Below are positions 55,709 to 64,000 of a DNA stretch of 64,000 nucleotides, piece after piece. The stretch's first letter is position 1. The number at the start of each line of letters is the position of its first letter. A program made the position numbers and the translations under genes. Origin of the DNA: Aeromonas rivuli (lineage in GTDB: Bacteria > Pseudomonadota > Gammaproteobacteria > Enterobacterales > Aeromonadaceae); NCBI RefSeq assembly GCF_000820045.1, contig NZ_CDBJ01000015.1, positions 61,369 through 125,368 of the forward strand, written 5' to 3'. The notes below the pieces were generated by a model. It ran no database searches and was not told where the DNA came from. It saw nothing but the letters and a program-made list of their open reading frames with translations.

Positions 55709-58189
55709 TCAGGCGTTGGCTGGCACGGCATGGGCGGTATTGGCTGGTGCGGTGCCGACAAACTTCTCTATCTGCAATTGAGCCATATGACCACAGTTGC
55801 CCTGGGCCAGGCTCGACGATCCTTCATCGAAGGTGAGGCAGTTGACGTTGCCGTTCTTGCACAGGGCGCCAGCCTTGCCAGGCTCGGCCGGATCGAACCA
55901 GGCCCCTTCACAGATGCGTACCACCCCGGGTCGTACGTCCTTGGAGAGCAGGGCACCCACCAGGATCTGACCACGACCGTTGAAGGCGCGGACCAGGTCG
56001 CCATCCGCGATACCCCGGGCCTTGGCATCGTCCGGATGTATCATGATGGCCTCCCGATCGGCCACCGCGAACTTCTCGCGCAGCGGTGTGTTGTCGAGCT
56101 GGGAGTGCAGACGCTGAGTCGGGTGCGAGGTGTTGAGCGACAGCGGGTATTGAGCTGCTGTCGTGCCTTGCTTCCACTCCTTGGGCTCGAACCACTTGGG
56201 ATGACCCGCACAGTCCGCATAGCCCATCTTGTCGATGGTATTGGAGAAGATCTCTATCTTGCCTGACGGGGTGCCGAGGGGGTTGAGCAACGGGTTCTCG
56301 CGAAAATCGGCATGGCGGATCCACTGCTTGTTCGCCTCGGGGATGGGGAAGCGTACATAGTTGTTCGACTCCCAAAACATGCTGAAGGGTGGCAGTGCCA
56401 CCTTGGCACCCCGGGCCTGGGCGGCCATGGCGTCATACATCTGCTTGAGCCAGAGGGTTTCGTCCTTGCCCTCGGTATAGGCTTCTTCCAGCCCCAGCTT
56501 GGCGGCAACGGCCCGGAAGATGTCGAAGTCGTTGCGCGACTCGTGCTGAGGCGGCACGCACTGGTGCATGGGGAAGACATAACGCTGGGAGTAGTCGCCT
56601 CCCATTTCCAGATCGTTGCGCTCATAGCTGGTGGTGACCGGCAGCACTATGTCGGCGTGCTTGGCGGTCGCTGTCCAGTAAGGTTCATGCACTATCACCG
56701 TCTGGGGTTTGCGCCATGCCTGCAGCAGGTTGTTGGTGTCCTGGTGGTGGTGGAAGGGGTTGCCACCGGCCACATAGACCAACTTGACGTCCGGGTAGGT
56801 GACCTTGCGACCGTTGAAATCGATGGTTTTACCCGGGTTGGCAAGGCAGTCGGCGATGCGGGCCACCGGGATGGGCGCGGGGCTGTTCTTGGGGGCTTCT
56901 CCGGCGGATATGCCGGACAGTATGCCGCCCTTGGCGGTCGGGCTGCCCCCCGAGGAGTAGTGATAGCTGAAACCATACCCGCCACCGGGCAAGCCAATCT
57001 GGCCCAGCATGGCGGCTAGCGTGACCAGCATCCAGTTTGGCTGTTCGCCATGGTGCTGACGCTGCATGCCCCAGCCCGCCATGATCATGGTGCGCTTGGA
57101 TGCCATGTCCAGGGCAAGCTGTGTGATCTGCTTGGCATCGACCCCGCAGATAGCCGCCGCCCACTCGGCGCTCTTGGGCTGGCCATCCGTCTTGCCAAGC
57201 AGGTAGTCGAGGAACTTGTCGAAGCCACTGCTGTAGCGATCGAGGAAGGCCTGATCGTGCTTCTTGGCGCTGTACAGGCTATGGGCCACCCCCAGCATCA
57301 TGGCGACATCTGTGTAGGCATTGGGGGCCAGCCACTCGGCGCCGAGCAGCTTGGCGGTCTCGTTGTAGACGGGATCGATGGTGATGACCCGGGTGCCCTT
57401 CTCCTTGAGTGCCTTGAAGCCAGCCTGGCCTTCGTGATCCGGCATGTTCCAGCTGTTCTTCAGGGTGACCTGGGCATTGACCCCCCAGAGCACTACCAGC
57501 TCGGCATGCTCGACCACATTGGGCCAGGCAGTCTGTTGCTCGTACACCTCGATGGAGCCCATCACATGGGACATGATCACCTGGGCCGCCCCGGTGGAGT
57601 AGTCACCCGCGTAGCCGGTGAAGCCACCGGAGAGGTTCATCAGCCGGTGCAGCAGAGTGCGGCTGTTGTGGAACAGGCCCACACTCTTCCAGCCGTAGGA
57701 GCCGGCGTGGATGGCCTGGGGGCCGAATTCGCTCTGCACCCGCTTGATCTCGCCCGCGACCAGTTCGATGGCCTTATCCCAGCTCACCTTGACCCATTCA
57801 TCGGCACCGCGCAGCTCGGGGCTGGCGCCGGGACCATGTTCCAGCCAGCTCTTGCGGACCATGGGGGACTTGATGCGGTTCTTGGCATGAACCTGATAGG
57901 GGGCCATGTCGATCAGCTCGTTCGGGGCCGGATCATCGGGCACCGGCTGAACCCTGACCATGCGGCCATCTTCGACGATGGCTTCGAAGGCACCCCAGTG
58001 GGCCCCGGTCAAGATGCCTTTCTGGGCCGGGACCAGGGTGGTGAACTGATCGAGCGCCGTGCTGATGGCACTGGCCAGTGCCGTCTTGGGAAAGAGACCG
58101 CCGAGCAGGGGCAGGGCGGCACAGGCCCCCAGGCCCTTGAGCAGGCGGCGGCGGGACAGGTTGGCGGTTGTATCGTTGAAAAGAGTCAT
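55709..58189 (-). CDS. torA: Trimethylamine-N-oxide reductase TorA
   Basis: The 826-residue precursor carries a twin-arginine signal (NLSRRRLLKGLGACAALPLL) and the DMSO-reductase-family molybdopterin fold. The molybdenum ligand serine is S198 in GDYSTGAAQ, as in TorA and BisC-type enzymes. GWGMQRQHHGEQPNW and NTSHPTQRLHSQLDNT are also typical. It reduces TMAO in the periplasm in anaerobic respiration. TorC precedes it by 22 bp. No torD chaperone gene is next to it. Confidence 0.94.
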   Translation of the reverse strand: MTLFNDTTANLSRRRLLKGLGACAALPLLGGLFPKTALASAISTALDQFTTLVPAQKGILTGAHWGAFEAIVEDGRMVRVQPVPDDPAPNELIDMAPYQVHAKNRIKSPMVRKSWLEHGPGASPELRGADEWVKVSWDKAIELVAGEIKRVQSEFGPQAIHAGSYGWKSVGLFHNSRTLLHRLMNLSGGFTGYAGDYSTGAAQVIMSHVMGSIEVYEQQTAWPNVVEHAELVVLWGVNAQVTLKNSWNMPDHEGQAGFKALKEKGTRVITIDPVYNETAKLLGAEWLAPNAYTDVAMMLGVAHSLYSAKKHDQAFLDRYSSGFDKFLDYLLGKTDGQPKSAEWAAAICGVDAKQITQLALDMASKRTMIMAGWGMQRQHHGEQPNWMLVTLAAMLGQIGLPGGGYGFSYHYSSGGSPTAKGGILSGISAGEAPKNSPAPIPVARIADCLANPGKTIDFNGRKVTYPDVKLVYVAGGNPFHHHQDTNNLLQAWRKPQTVIVHEPYWTATAKHADIVLPVTTSYERNDLEMGGDYSQRYVFPMHQCVPPQHESRNDFDIFRAVAAKLGLEEAYTEGKDETLWLKQMYDAMAAQARGAKVALPPFSMFWESNNYVRFPIPEANKQWIRHADFRENPLLNPLGTPSGKIEIFSNTIDKMGYADCAGHPKWFEPKEWKQGTTAAQYPLSLNTSHPTQRLHSQLDNTPLREKFAVADREAIMIHPDDAKARGIADGDLVRAFNGRGQILVGALLSKDVRPGVVRICEGAWFDPAEPGKAGALCKNGNVNCLTFDEGSSSLAQGNCGHMAQLQIEKFVGTAPANTAHAVPANA

Positions 58190-58211
58190 AACAATTCCTT
58201 AGTGTCCTGCC

Positions 58212-59342
58212 TTAGAGGGCCGAATTCATGTCACTGGCATGTTTTTGCACGTATTGGGTCAACATGCGCGCCTGCTCGGGAGTGAGGGAGGTGCGGGGCT
58301 CCATGCCCTTGATGACGCCTATCCACTGGTTCGCATTGAAGTGATCCAGGGCGGTCAGGCCGTGGCAGCCGGTGCAGTTGGCGGACATCAGGGAGGAGGC
58401 GTACTGCCACAACTTGTCTTGATCGCCGATGAGCTGGCTCTGGTCAACCCAGGCGGTCAGCTTGACCTGGTGCCAGGTAAGATTGGTGCTGGCATCGGTC
58501 TCACTCTTTCCTGTGACCAGCTGTTGCTTGGCCTCATCACCGAGCAGGGCACTCAGGATGCGCTTGCCGGGAGCGGCGTAGAAGACGTCGGCGACGCCAT
58601 CTTGCTGCCAGCCGGCGATCTCGACCTGGGCGCGGCCGTTGTCACTGCCGAGGATCTGCACCTGGGTCGAAGGCATCAAGTTGCCCTGATTGGCATCGCT
58701 CTTGGCATCCATGAACAGTGGCGTGGTCGCGATGGCGTAGCGGGTGGTGACATCAGCGGGAGTCTTGGCGGCAGCCTGAGCCAGTTCGCTCGCTCCGGCG
58801 GCGGCCAGACCGCTCATGTCCGGCATGATGTGAGCCACGCCCCTGTGACAATCGATGCAGGTCTGCCCCTCCTTGATGGCGACCGGGTGTTCGGCACGGG
58901 CGTTGGGGCGCTGGGCCAGGATGTCCATGGCCTCATAACTGTGGCAGCTGCGGCAGGTGGCCGAGTCGTTGGCCTTGAGTTCATCCCAGACGTGTTGAGC
59001 CATCAACAGCTTGCGTTCCTGATACTTTTCCGGGGTATCCAGGGTGCCGATCGCCTCGTGGTAAATGTCCTTCACGGCGCGGATCTTGGTCCACAGATAA
59101 GAGGTAGGATCCCCCGGGATATGGCAATCCGCACACTCGGCGCGTATGCCCTTGCTGTTCTGGAAGTGGACGCTGCCCTGATACTCGGCCAGCGGCGTCT
59201 GCATCGAATGGCAGGAGACGCAGAATTCGGTCGAGCTGGTCTTGTGCAGTATGGTGGCGGTGACGCCCAGTGCCGCGACGCCCAGCAAGGCCCCGAGCAG
59301 CAGGAGCCAGAACCAGGTTTTCTTGAGAAGAGATCCAAGCAT
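58212..59342 (-). CDS. torC: Pentaheme c-type cytochrome TorC
   Basis: The start at 59342 (MLGSLLKKTWFWLLLLG) gives 376 residues, near E. coli TorC (390). One N-terminal transmembrane anchor is followed by five heme sites: CVSCH, CADCH, CRSCH, CIDCH (NapC/NirT-type tetraheme part) and a C-terminal CTGCH. TorC passes electrons from menaquinol to TorA. It is the first gene of the torCA pair. Confidence 0.94.
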   Translation of the reverse strand: MLGSLLKKTWFWLLLLGALLGVAALGVTATILHKTSSTEFCVSCHSMQTPLAEYQGSVHFQNSKGIRAECADCHIPGDPTSYLWTKIRAVKDIYHEAIGTLDTPEKYQERKLLMAQHVWDELKANDSATCRSCHSYEAMDILAQRPNARAEHPVAIKEGQTCIDCHRGVAHIMPDMSGLAAAGASELAQAAAKTPADVTTRYAIATTPLFMDAKSDANQGNLMPSTQVQILGSDNGRAQVEIAGWQQDGVADVFYAAPGKRILSALLGDEAKQQLVTGKSETDASTNLTWHQVKLTAWVDQSQLIGDQDKLWQYASSLMSANCTGCHGLTALDHFNANQWIGVIKGMEPRTSLTPEQARMLTQYVQKHASDMNSAL

Positions 59343-59726
59343 GGTGGCAGTTCCTAGGTTATTAATACCCATATGGTAGTAGTTTGGCCGATGTCAAAGC
59401 TTGACACCCATCATTGCAAAATCCAAAAAGTCGTTATTTTTCTGTTTCTTAATTCATAGCATAAAAGATTTTTGAATATTTATCACAAATGAGTCCTGCT
59501 TTCCCTTCGCCTATCTGGACTCTGCGGCAAAGACTGCCAAATGGGGGACAACAGCCGCTGAGGCGCCGTATAGGCCAAGCACGGTCATTAGCAGCCTAGT
59601 TCAGGGAGGGAGGAACTTCTGCTGGAGGAGGCGCGTCAAGGTTCGGCTCGGCCGCTCTGGCTGGACTTGGGCTTTGCCGTTTGGCTGGGTATACTGGCTA
59701 CATATACAGTATTCAGGGCGTCAGCC
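59343..59726. promoter_or_regulatory. Divergent control region of torC and topB
   Basis: This AT-rich region lies between torC and topB. A near-palindrome TGTCAA-AGC-TTGACA at 59392-59406 could bind a dimeric regulator. TTGAATATTTATCAC (near 59473) only partly resembles an FNR site, because the half-sites are not spaced correctly. I could not find TorR boxes with confidence. Confidence 0.45.
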
Positions 59727-61715
59727 ATGCGACTCTTCATCGCGGAAAAACCCAGTCTGGGACGAGCCATCGCCGATGTGCTGCCCAAGCCTCACATCAA
59801 GGGGGATGGATTCATAGAGACAGCCCAGGGGGATGTGGTGACCTGGTGCATCGGCCATCTGCTGGAGCAGGCGGAGCCCGATGCCTATGACGCCGCTTAC
59901 AAACAGTGGCGTATGGAGCCTTTGCCCATCATCCCCGAGCAGTGGCAGCTGGTGGCCAAGCCCAAGACCCGTAGCCAGCTCACTGCCATCAAGGGCCTGA
60001 TCAAGCGAGCCGACTGTGTGGTCAATGCCGGTGACCCGGACCGGGAAGGGCAGTTGCTGGTGGATGAGGTGATAGCTCACCTTGGCTATCCCAAGCACAA
60101 ACCCGTGCAGCGTTGTCTCATCAGCGATCTCAATCCACCAGCCGTGCGCCGTGCCCTGGAAACCCTGCGCGATAACAAGGAGTTCGTGCCGCTGGCCGTC
60201 TCTGCCCTGGCGCGCAGCCGCGCCGACTGGCTCTATGGTATCAACATGACCCGCGCCTATACCCTGCTTGGTCGCAAGGCCGGTTGCAGCGCCCTGTTGT
60301 CGGTTGGCCGGGTGCAGACCCCCTTGCTGGGGCTGGTGGTGCGCCGGGACCTGGAGATAGATGCCTTCGTCCCTAAACCCTTCTTCGAGGTGTTGGCGCA
60401 CCTGATGACGCAGAGTCGTGACAGTTTTACGGCCAAGTGGCTGCCGTCCGAGGCCTGCCAGCCCTGGCAAGATGAAGAGGGCAGGGTATTGAAGCGCTCC
60501 CTGGCGGAAAACGTGGTGCGACGGATTGAAGGCAAACCTGCCTTGGTCGAGGAGGTGGAAGAGCAGGCCCGCAAGCAGGCGCCACCACTGCCTTACAACC
60601 TCTCCAGCCTGCAGATCGATGCCGCCAAGCGTTTTGGCATGGACGCCAAGCGGGTGCTCGACATCTGCCAGAGTCTGTACGAGCGACACAAACTCATCAC
60701 CTATCCCAGATCTGACAGCCGTCATCTGCCTACCGAGCACTACGACAGGGCCGGCCGGGTGCGGGAGGCCATTGCCGCGACGGCGCCGCCCCTGGCGGGC
60801 GCCGTCGCACAGGCGAAGGGAAGCCTGCGCAGCAAGGCCTGGAATGATGCCAAGGTCGATGCCCATCACGCCATCATTCCGACCGAGAAACGAGGCAACG
60901 CCGGCACACTGTCGGCGGATGAGAACAAGATCTACGCCCTGGTGGCGCGCCAGTATCTGCTGCAGTTCTATCCGCCGTTTGAGTACAACGACAGCCGGGT
61001 GTTGCTGCGCATCGAAGGTGGCCTCTTCCAGGCCAAGGCCAGACGCATTCTGAAGGCTGGCTGGAAGGCGCTGCTCGGGGTTGAAGAGGATGATGAGGAA
61101 GAGGTGGGCACGCTGCCAGCCCTGCGCCAGGGAGAAACGCTGCACTGTGAGCGAGGCGAACTGCTGGAGAAGATGACTCAGGCACCCAAGGCGTTCACCG
61201 ATGCCAGTTTGCTTGCCGCCATGACCGGCATCGCCCGTTACGTGCAGGATCCCAACATTCGCAAGACCCTGCGGGACACCGATGGCTTGGGTACGGAGGC
61301 AACCCGGGCAGGCATCATCGATCTGCTGTTCAAGCGCCAGTTTCTGCATCGCCTGGGCAAGAGTATCAAGGCGACCGCTACTGGCCGGGCCCTGGTGCAG
61401 GCGCTGCCGGATAGTGCGACTACCCCTGACATGACGGCGCTCTGGGAGCAGAGCCTGAGTCAGATCGCCGAACGCCATGGCAGCTATCAGCAGTTTATGG
61501 ATCCGTTGACGGCGCAGTTGCATCAGCTGATCGACGGTGCCCGCCACAACACCGGCGCCGATTTTAGCGCCCTGCCTCAGGAGAGTGCGGGACGCACTCC
61601 CTTCCCCCGCCGCAAGGGTGGCGCCGGGCGAAAGTCCGCAGCCAAGCCGGGGACGGCGGCCAAGTCGTCGAATAGCAGCGCCCCTCGCAAGGCGGCCAAG
61701 GCAAAGGTGGGCTGA
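59727..61715 (+). CDS. topB: DNA topoisomerase III
   Basis: The start at 59727 gives 662 residues (E. coli TopB 653). Type IA motifs are present: MRLFIAEKPSLGRAIAD (TOPRIM start), NAGDPDREGQLLVDEV and the active-site tyrosine in HKLITYPRSDSRHL. The C-terminus is a basic tail (PRRKGGAGRKSAAKP). TopB resolves precatenanes and recombination intermediates. It is transcribed alone. Confidence 0.95.
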   Translation: MRLFIAEKPSLGRAIADVLPKPHIKGDGFIETAQGDVVTWCIGHLLEQAEPDAYDAAYKQWRMEPLPIIPEQWQLVAKPKTRSQLTAIKGLIKRADCVVNAGDPDREGQLLVDEVIAHLGYPKHKPVQRCLISDLNPPAVRRALETLRDNKEFVPLAVSALARSRADWLYGINMTRAYTLLGRKAGCSALLSVGRVQTPLLGLVVRRDLEIDAFVPKPFFEVLAHLMTQSRDSFTAKWLPSEACQPWQDEEGRVLKRSLAENVVRRIEGKPALVEEVEEQARKQAPPLPYNLSSLQIDAAKRFGMDAKRVLDICQSLYERHKLITYPRSDSRHLPTEHYDRAGRVREAIAATAPPLAGAVAQAKGSLRSKAWNDAKVDAHHAIIPTEKRGNAGTLSADENKIYALVARQYLLQFYPPFEYNDSRVLLRIEGGLFQAKARRILKAGWKALLGVEEDDEEEVGTLPALRQGETLHCERGELLEKMTQAPKAFTDASLLAAMTGIARYVQDPNIRKTLRDTDGLGTEATRAGIIDLLFKRQFLHRLGKSIKATATGRALVQALPDSATTPDMTALWEQSLSQIAERHGSYQQFMDPLTAQLHQLIDGARHNTGADFSALPQESAGRTPFPRRKGGAGRKSAAKPGTAAKSSNSSAPRKAAKAKVG

Positions 61716-61747
61716 GGGCCAAGCTGGGATGACGAGTCGTTAGATGA

Positions 61748-61767
61748 AAGGGGCCCTCGGGCCCCTT
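61748..61767. terminator. Convergent hairpin between topB and ktrB
   Basis: AAGGGGCCC and GGGCCCCTT form a 9-bp stem with a TC loop, but a short T tract makes it a weak intrinsic terminator. Confidence 0.55.
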
Positions 61768-61809
61768 CGTGATATCAGTTCTCAATATCCCAGGCACACA
61801 TCGGCCACA

Positions 61810-63168
61810 TTAGCCGGTATGTACGTTCTCTTCCGGGTATTTGATGCGGGTCTCGCTCGGCCTGGCCAGCATGACGGCCAGGGTCAGGGGGCCCAAACGG
61901 CCGCATATCATCACCATCACCAGGATAAGCTTGCCCGGCTCGCTGAGCTGGGCCGTGATCCCGGTGCTGAGCCCCACGGTGGCAAAGGCGGAGATGGTCT
62001 CGAACATGATGCGATCGAAGGGAAGGTCTTCGGTGATCATCAGCAGGAACATGGCCAGCATCAGTACCATCACACTGACGATGATGATGGCCAGGGATCG
62101 GGTCACGACGTGGGGCGCTATGGTGCGGCCAAAGGCGGTGATGTGGGGACGCTTGGTGAGGAAGGCGCGAGTGGCCAATATCACCACGGCGAAGGTGGTG
62201 ACCTTGATACCGCCCCCGGTGGAGGTGGTGCCTGCGCCGATAAACATCAGCATCATCATGAACAGCAGGGAGGCTGAGGTGAAGTGGCCCAGATCCAGGG
62301 TATTGAAACCGGCGGTACGGGCGGTGGCGGACTGGAAGAAGGCGGCCAGCCACTGGTTGCCCAGGCTAAGACCGCCCAGGGTGGCCGGGTTGCCTCGCTC
62401 CAGCAGCCAGAACATCAGGGTCCCGATCAACAGCAGGACGGGGGTCATCACCAGCATCAGCTTGCTGTGCAGTTTGAGTCTGCGCAGCCGGCGGGTACGC
62501 ACCAGATCCATGATGACGGTGAAGCCGATGCCACCCAGGATCAGCAGGGCGCAGACGGTCAGACTGATCAGAGGATCGTCTCGGTAGTCCATGAGGTTGT
62601 TAGCAAACAGCGAGAAACCCGCATTGTTAAAGGCCGAGGCGGCATGGAAAAAACTGACATAAAGACCGTGGGCCCAGCCCATCTCAGGCACCCAGCGAAA
62701 GGCCATGATGGCGGTGCCGATCAGCTGGGCAAGGAAGGCAAAGAGAATGATCCGTTTGACCAGCCGCACTATGTTGATTGACCCTCCCTGGCCGAGAGCC
62801 TCCTTGGCGAGCACTTGCTGGCGAAGGCCGACGCGCTTGCTGAGCAGGGCCAGCAGCAGCACCGTCATGGTCATCTGTCCCAGCCCGCCGATCTCCATCA
62901 GCACCAGCAGGAAGAGCTGGCCCTGCAGGGTGAAGGCACTGCCGGTATCGACCACCCCCAACCCGGTCACGCTGATGGCCGATGTCGCGGTAAAGAGGGC
63001 ATTGATGAAGGTGACTTCGCCTTTGTGGCTGGAAGGTTGTACTAGAAACAGCGTCCCTATCAGTAATATGATCAGGAAGCTGCCGAGGATGAGCTTGGGT
63101 TCGTTCCAGCGGGACTCGGTATCCGGGCGTATGGCAAAGGTGTAGGTGTCGCGCCAGAGAGAGCTCAT
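61810..63168 (-). CDS. ktrB: KtrB-type potassium/sodium transport subunit
   Basis: The 452-residue membrane protein belongs to the TrkH/KtrB/HKT superfamily. Its four pore loops carry filter glycines (AISVTGLGVVD, SAFNNAGFSLF, ATARTAGFNTL, AFATVGLSTGI), and MMMLMFIGAGTTSTGGGIK follows in the third repeat. It is shorter than TrkH, a KtrB feature. KtrB takes up K+ together with the cytoplasmic ring KtrA, whose gene overlaps its start by four bases (ATGA). Confidence 0.93.
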   Translation of the reverse strand: MSSLWRDTYTFAIRPDTESRWNEPKLILGSFLIILLIGTLFLVQPSSHKGEVTFINALFTATSAISVTGLGVVDTGSAFTLQGQLFLLVLMEIGGLGQMTMTVLLLALLSKRVGLRQQVLAKEALGQGGSINIVRLVKRIILFAFLAQLIGTAIMAFRWVPEMGWAHGLYVSFFHAASAFNNAGFSLFANNLMDYRDDPLISLTVCALLILGGIGFTVIMDLVRTRRLRRLKLHSKLMLVMTPVLLLIGTLMFWLLERGNPATLGGLSLGNQWLAAFFQSATARTAGFNTLDLGHFTSASLLFMMMLMFIGAGTTSTGGGIKVTTFAVVILATRAFLTKRPHITAFGRTIAPHVVTRSLAIIIVSVMVLMLAMFLLMITEDLPFDRIMFETISAFATVGLSTGITAQLSEPGKLILVMVMICGRLGPLTLAVMLARPSETRIKYPEENVHTG

Positions 63169-63818
63169 TGCTTGTCCAGCCAGCGGTCGATGGCGTGCTT
63201 GTTGCCAGCCAGGATCAGAATATCGCCGAGGGCCAGTGTCATGGTGCCGGTCAGCACGTTATGGAGCACCTGGCCCCGCTTGATGGCCAGCAGTTGGAAT
63301 TCGGTCTGCTGCAGCAGATCGAGATTGGCCAGGGTGCGATCGTTGAGCTGCAGGCCAATCACGAACTCGGTCAGCACCATGTCGTGGCCCAGCTCCAGAT
63401 AATCGACCAGCCGGGTATCAAACATGCTCTGGGCAATGCGGCGGCCCATGTCCCACTCGGGGTTGATCACCTTGTCGGCGCCCACTTTCTTGAGGATCTT
63501 GGCGTGGAACTTGTCGCGGGCCTTGACCCACACCTTCTTCACGCCGGCCTCTTTGAGGACGAGGGTGGTGAGAATGCTGGTCTCCAGGCTGTCACCTATG
63601 GCGACGAAGACGATGTCGTATTCGGCCAGACCCAGCTCGGCGACGGTATTCTCGTCGGTGGCGTCTGCCACTATCACATGGCTGCAGAAGGTGGCGACCT
63701 GACGGGTTCTCACCTCGTCAATGTCGATGGCCAGCACCTCGGCATCCTGGCGTTCCAGCTCTTCACACAGCGCCGTGCCAAACAGCCCCAGGCCGATGAC
63801 GGCAAATTGGTTATTCAT
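63165..63818 (-). CDS. ktrA: KtrA potassium-transport regulatory subunit
   Basis: The 217-residue protein has one TrkA-N Rossmann domain (FAVIGLGLFGTALCEELERQD, about 4-24) and one TrkA-C domain (about 130-217). KtrA octamers bind ATP/ADP and gate KtrB. With a single Rossmann and TrkA-C unit it is half the size of TrkA, as expected for Ktr. It forms an operon with ktrB. Confidence 0.94.
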   Translation of the reverse strand: MNNQFAVIGLGLFGTALCEELERQDAEVLAIDIDEVRTRQVATFCSHVIVADATDENTVAELGLAEYDIVFVAIGDSLETSILTTLVLKEAGVKKVWVKARDKFHAKILKKVGADKVINPEWDMGRRIAQSMFDTRLVDYLELGHDMVLTEFVIGLQLNDRTLANLDLLQQTEFQLLAIKRGQVLHNVLTGTMTLALGDILILAGNKHAIDRWLDKQ

Positions 63819-64000
63819 GAGTACTTCCTCAGGAGAGCGATTTGCCTACTCTAAACCAGCCGAGTGAGTCCGCAAAGAGGGGCATTATTCATCGAGAACC
63901 GGGATCCGGGGGCTTTTATGGGTCGCCATGGGTGAGGGGATCTCTCGTCATCTATCGAATTGAAGGGGGTTTGAGGGCCAGCCATTGCCGGGGAATAGGG
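63819..64000. other. Upstream region of ktrAB, no gene seen
   Basis: The remaining 182 bases hold no convincing gene. They should include the ktrAB promoter, but I could not mark the boxes. Confidence 0.4.

Noticed and set aside
59469..59490. Possible FNR box upstream of torC
   Set aside because: TTGA and ATCA half-sites are present but not with the spacing of the FNR consensus.
59721..61547. 608-codon minus-strand frame
   Set aside because: It is antisense to topB, whose plus-strand product has full type IA topoisomerase motifs.

Overview
The window looks like chromosomal DNA from a gamma-proteobacterium of the Aeromonadaceae, most likely Aeromonas. This is inferred from the high GC content, the gene families and the gene order; no search was run. 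Several blocks are syntenic with Enterobacterales and Vibrionales: def-fmt-rsmB-trkA-trkH, dprA-smg-zinc ribbon-purE-tsaC-hemF-aroE, Spot 42-engB-(cytochrome c4)-CsrC-yihI-hemN, and glrK-qseG-glrR. I saw no rRNA, tRNA, CRISPR array, transposase or prophage.

Left accessory part (1-10.5 kb). A four-gene minus-strand cluster runs off the left edge. It encodes a 2Fe-2S ferredoxin, a heme-oxygenase-like diiron oxidase and two ATP-grasp ligases, and it is divergent from a MocR/PdxR-type regulator. No named pathway that I know matches it, and it is the best candidate here for an undescribed system, probably making an oxidised amino-acid or dipeptide product. A LysE-type exporter with an AraC regulator, RarD, and a lipoprotein with four Ig-like domains and nine 41-residue repeats follow.

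Amine/beta-alanine block (10.8-19 kb). puuC and a puuR-like gene diverge from an omega-aminotransferase, mmsA, a class I amidotransferase and alanine dehydrogenase. Together these can oxidise aminoaldehydes, transaminate beta-alanine onto pyruvate, send malonate semialdehyde to acetyl-CoA and regenerate pyruvate from alanine. Four similar motifs in the divergent promoter region look like PuuR operators.

Housekeeping core (19-41 kb). nsrR, napF, rmuC, trkHA, rsmB-fmt-def, a LysM protein, dprA, smg, purE (without purK), tsaC, hemF and aroE are followed by a small-RNA-rich stretch. This holds Spot 42 (recognised), a CsrB/CsrC-type RNA with about 14 GGA motifs (recognised), and two unrecognised candidate sRNAs with good terminators. 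engB, cytochrome c4, yihI, hemN and add complete the block.

Right part (41-64 kb). asnA and asnC diverge and appear to be flanked by extra copies of their own 3' ends. Next come folM and folK, which overlap tail to tail, and a glrK-qseG-glrR operon whose GlrR lacks the sigma-54-contacting GAFTGA loop. msrPQ, two PepSY proteins with a two-component system, torCA without torD, topB and the KtrAB potassium system end the window. A recurring oddity is a short decayed copy of a gene's 3' end lying 80-110 bp beyond the gene (lysE, asnC, probably asnA).
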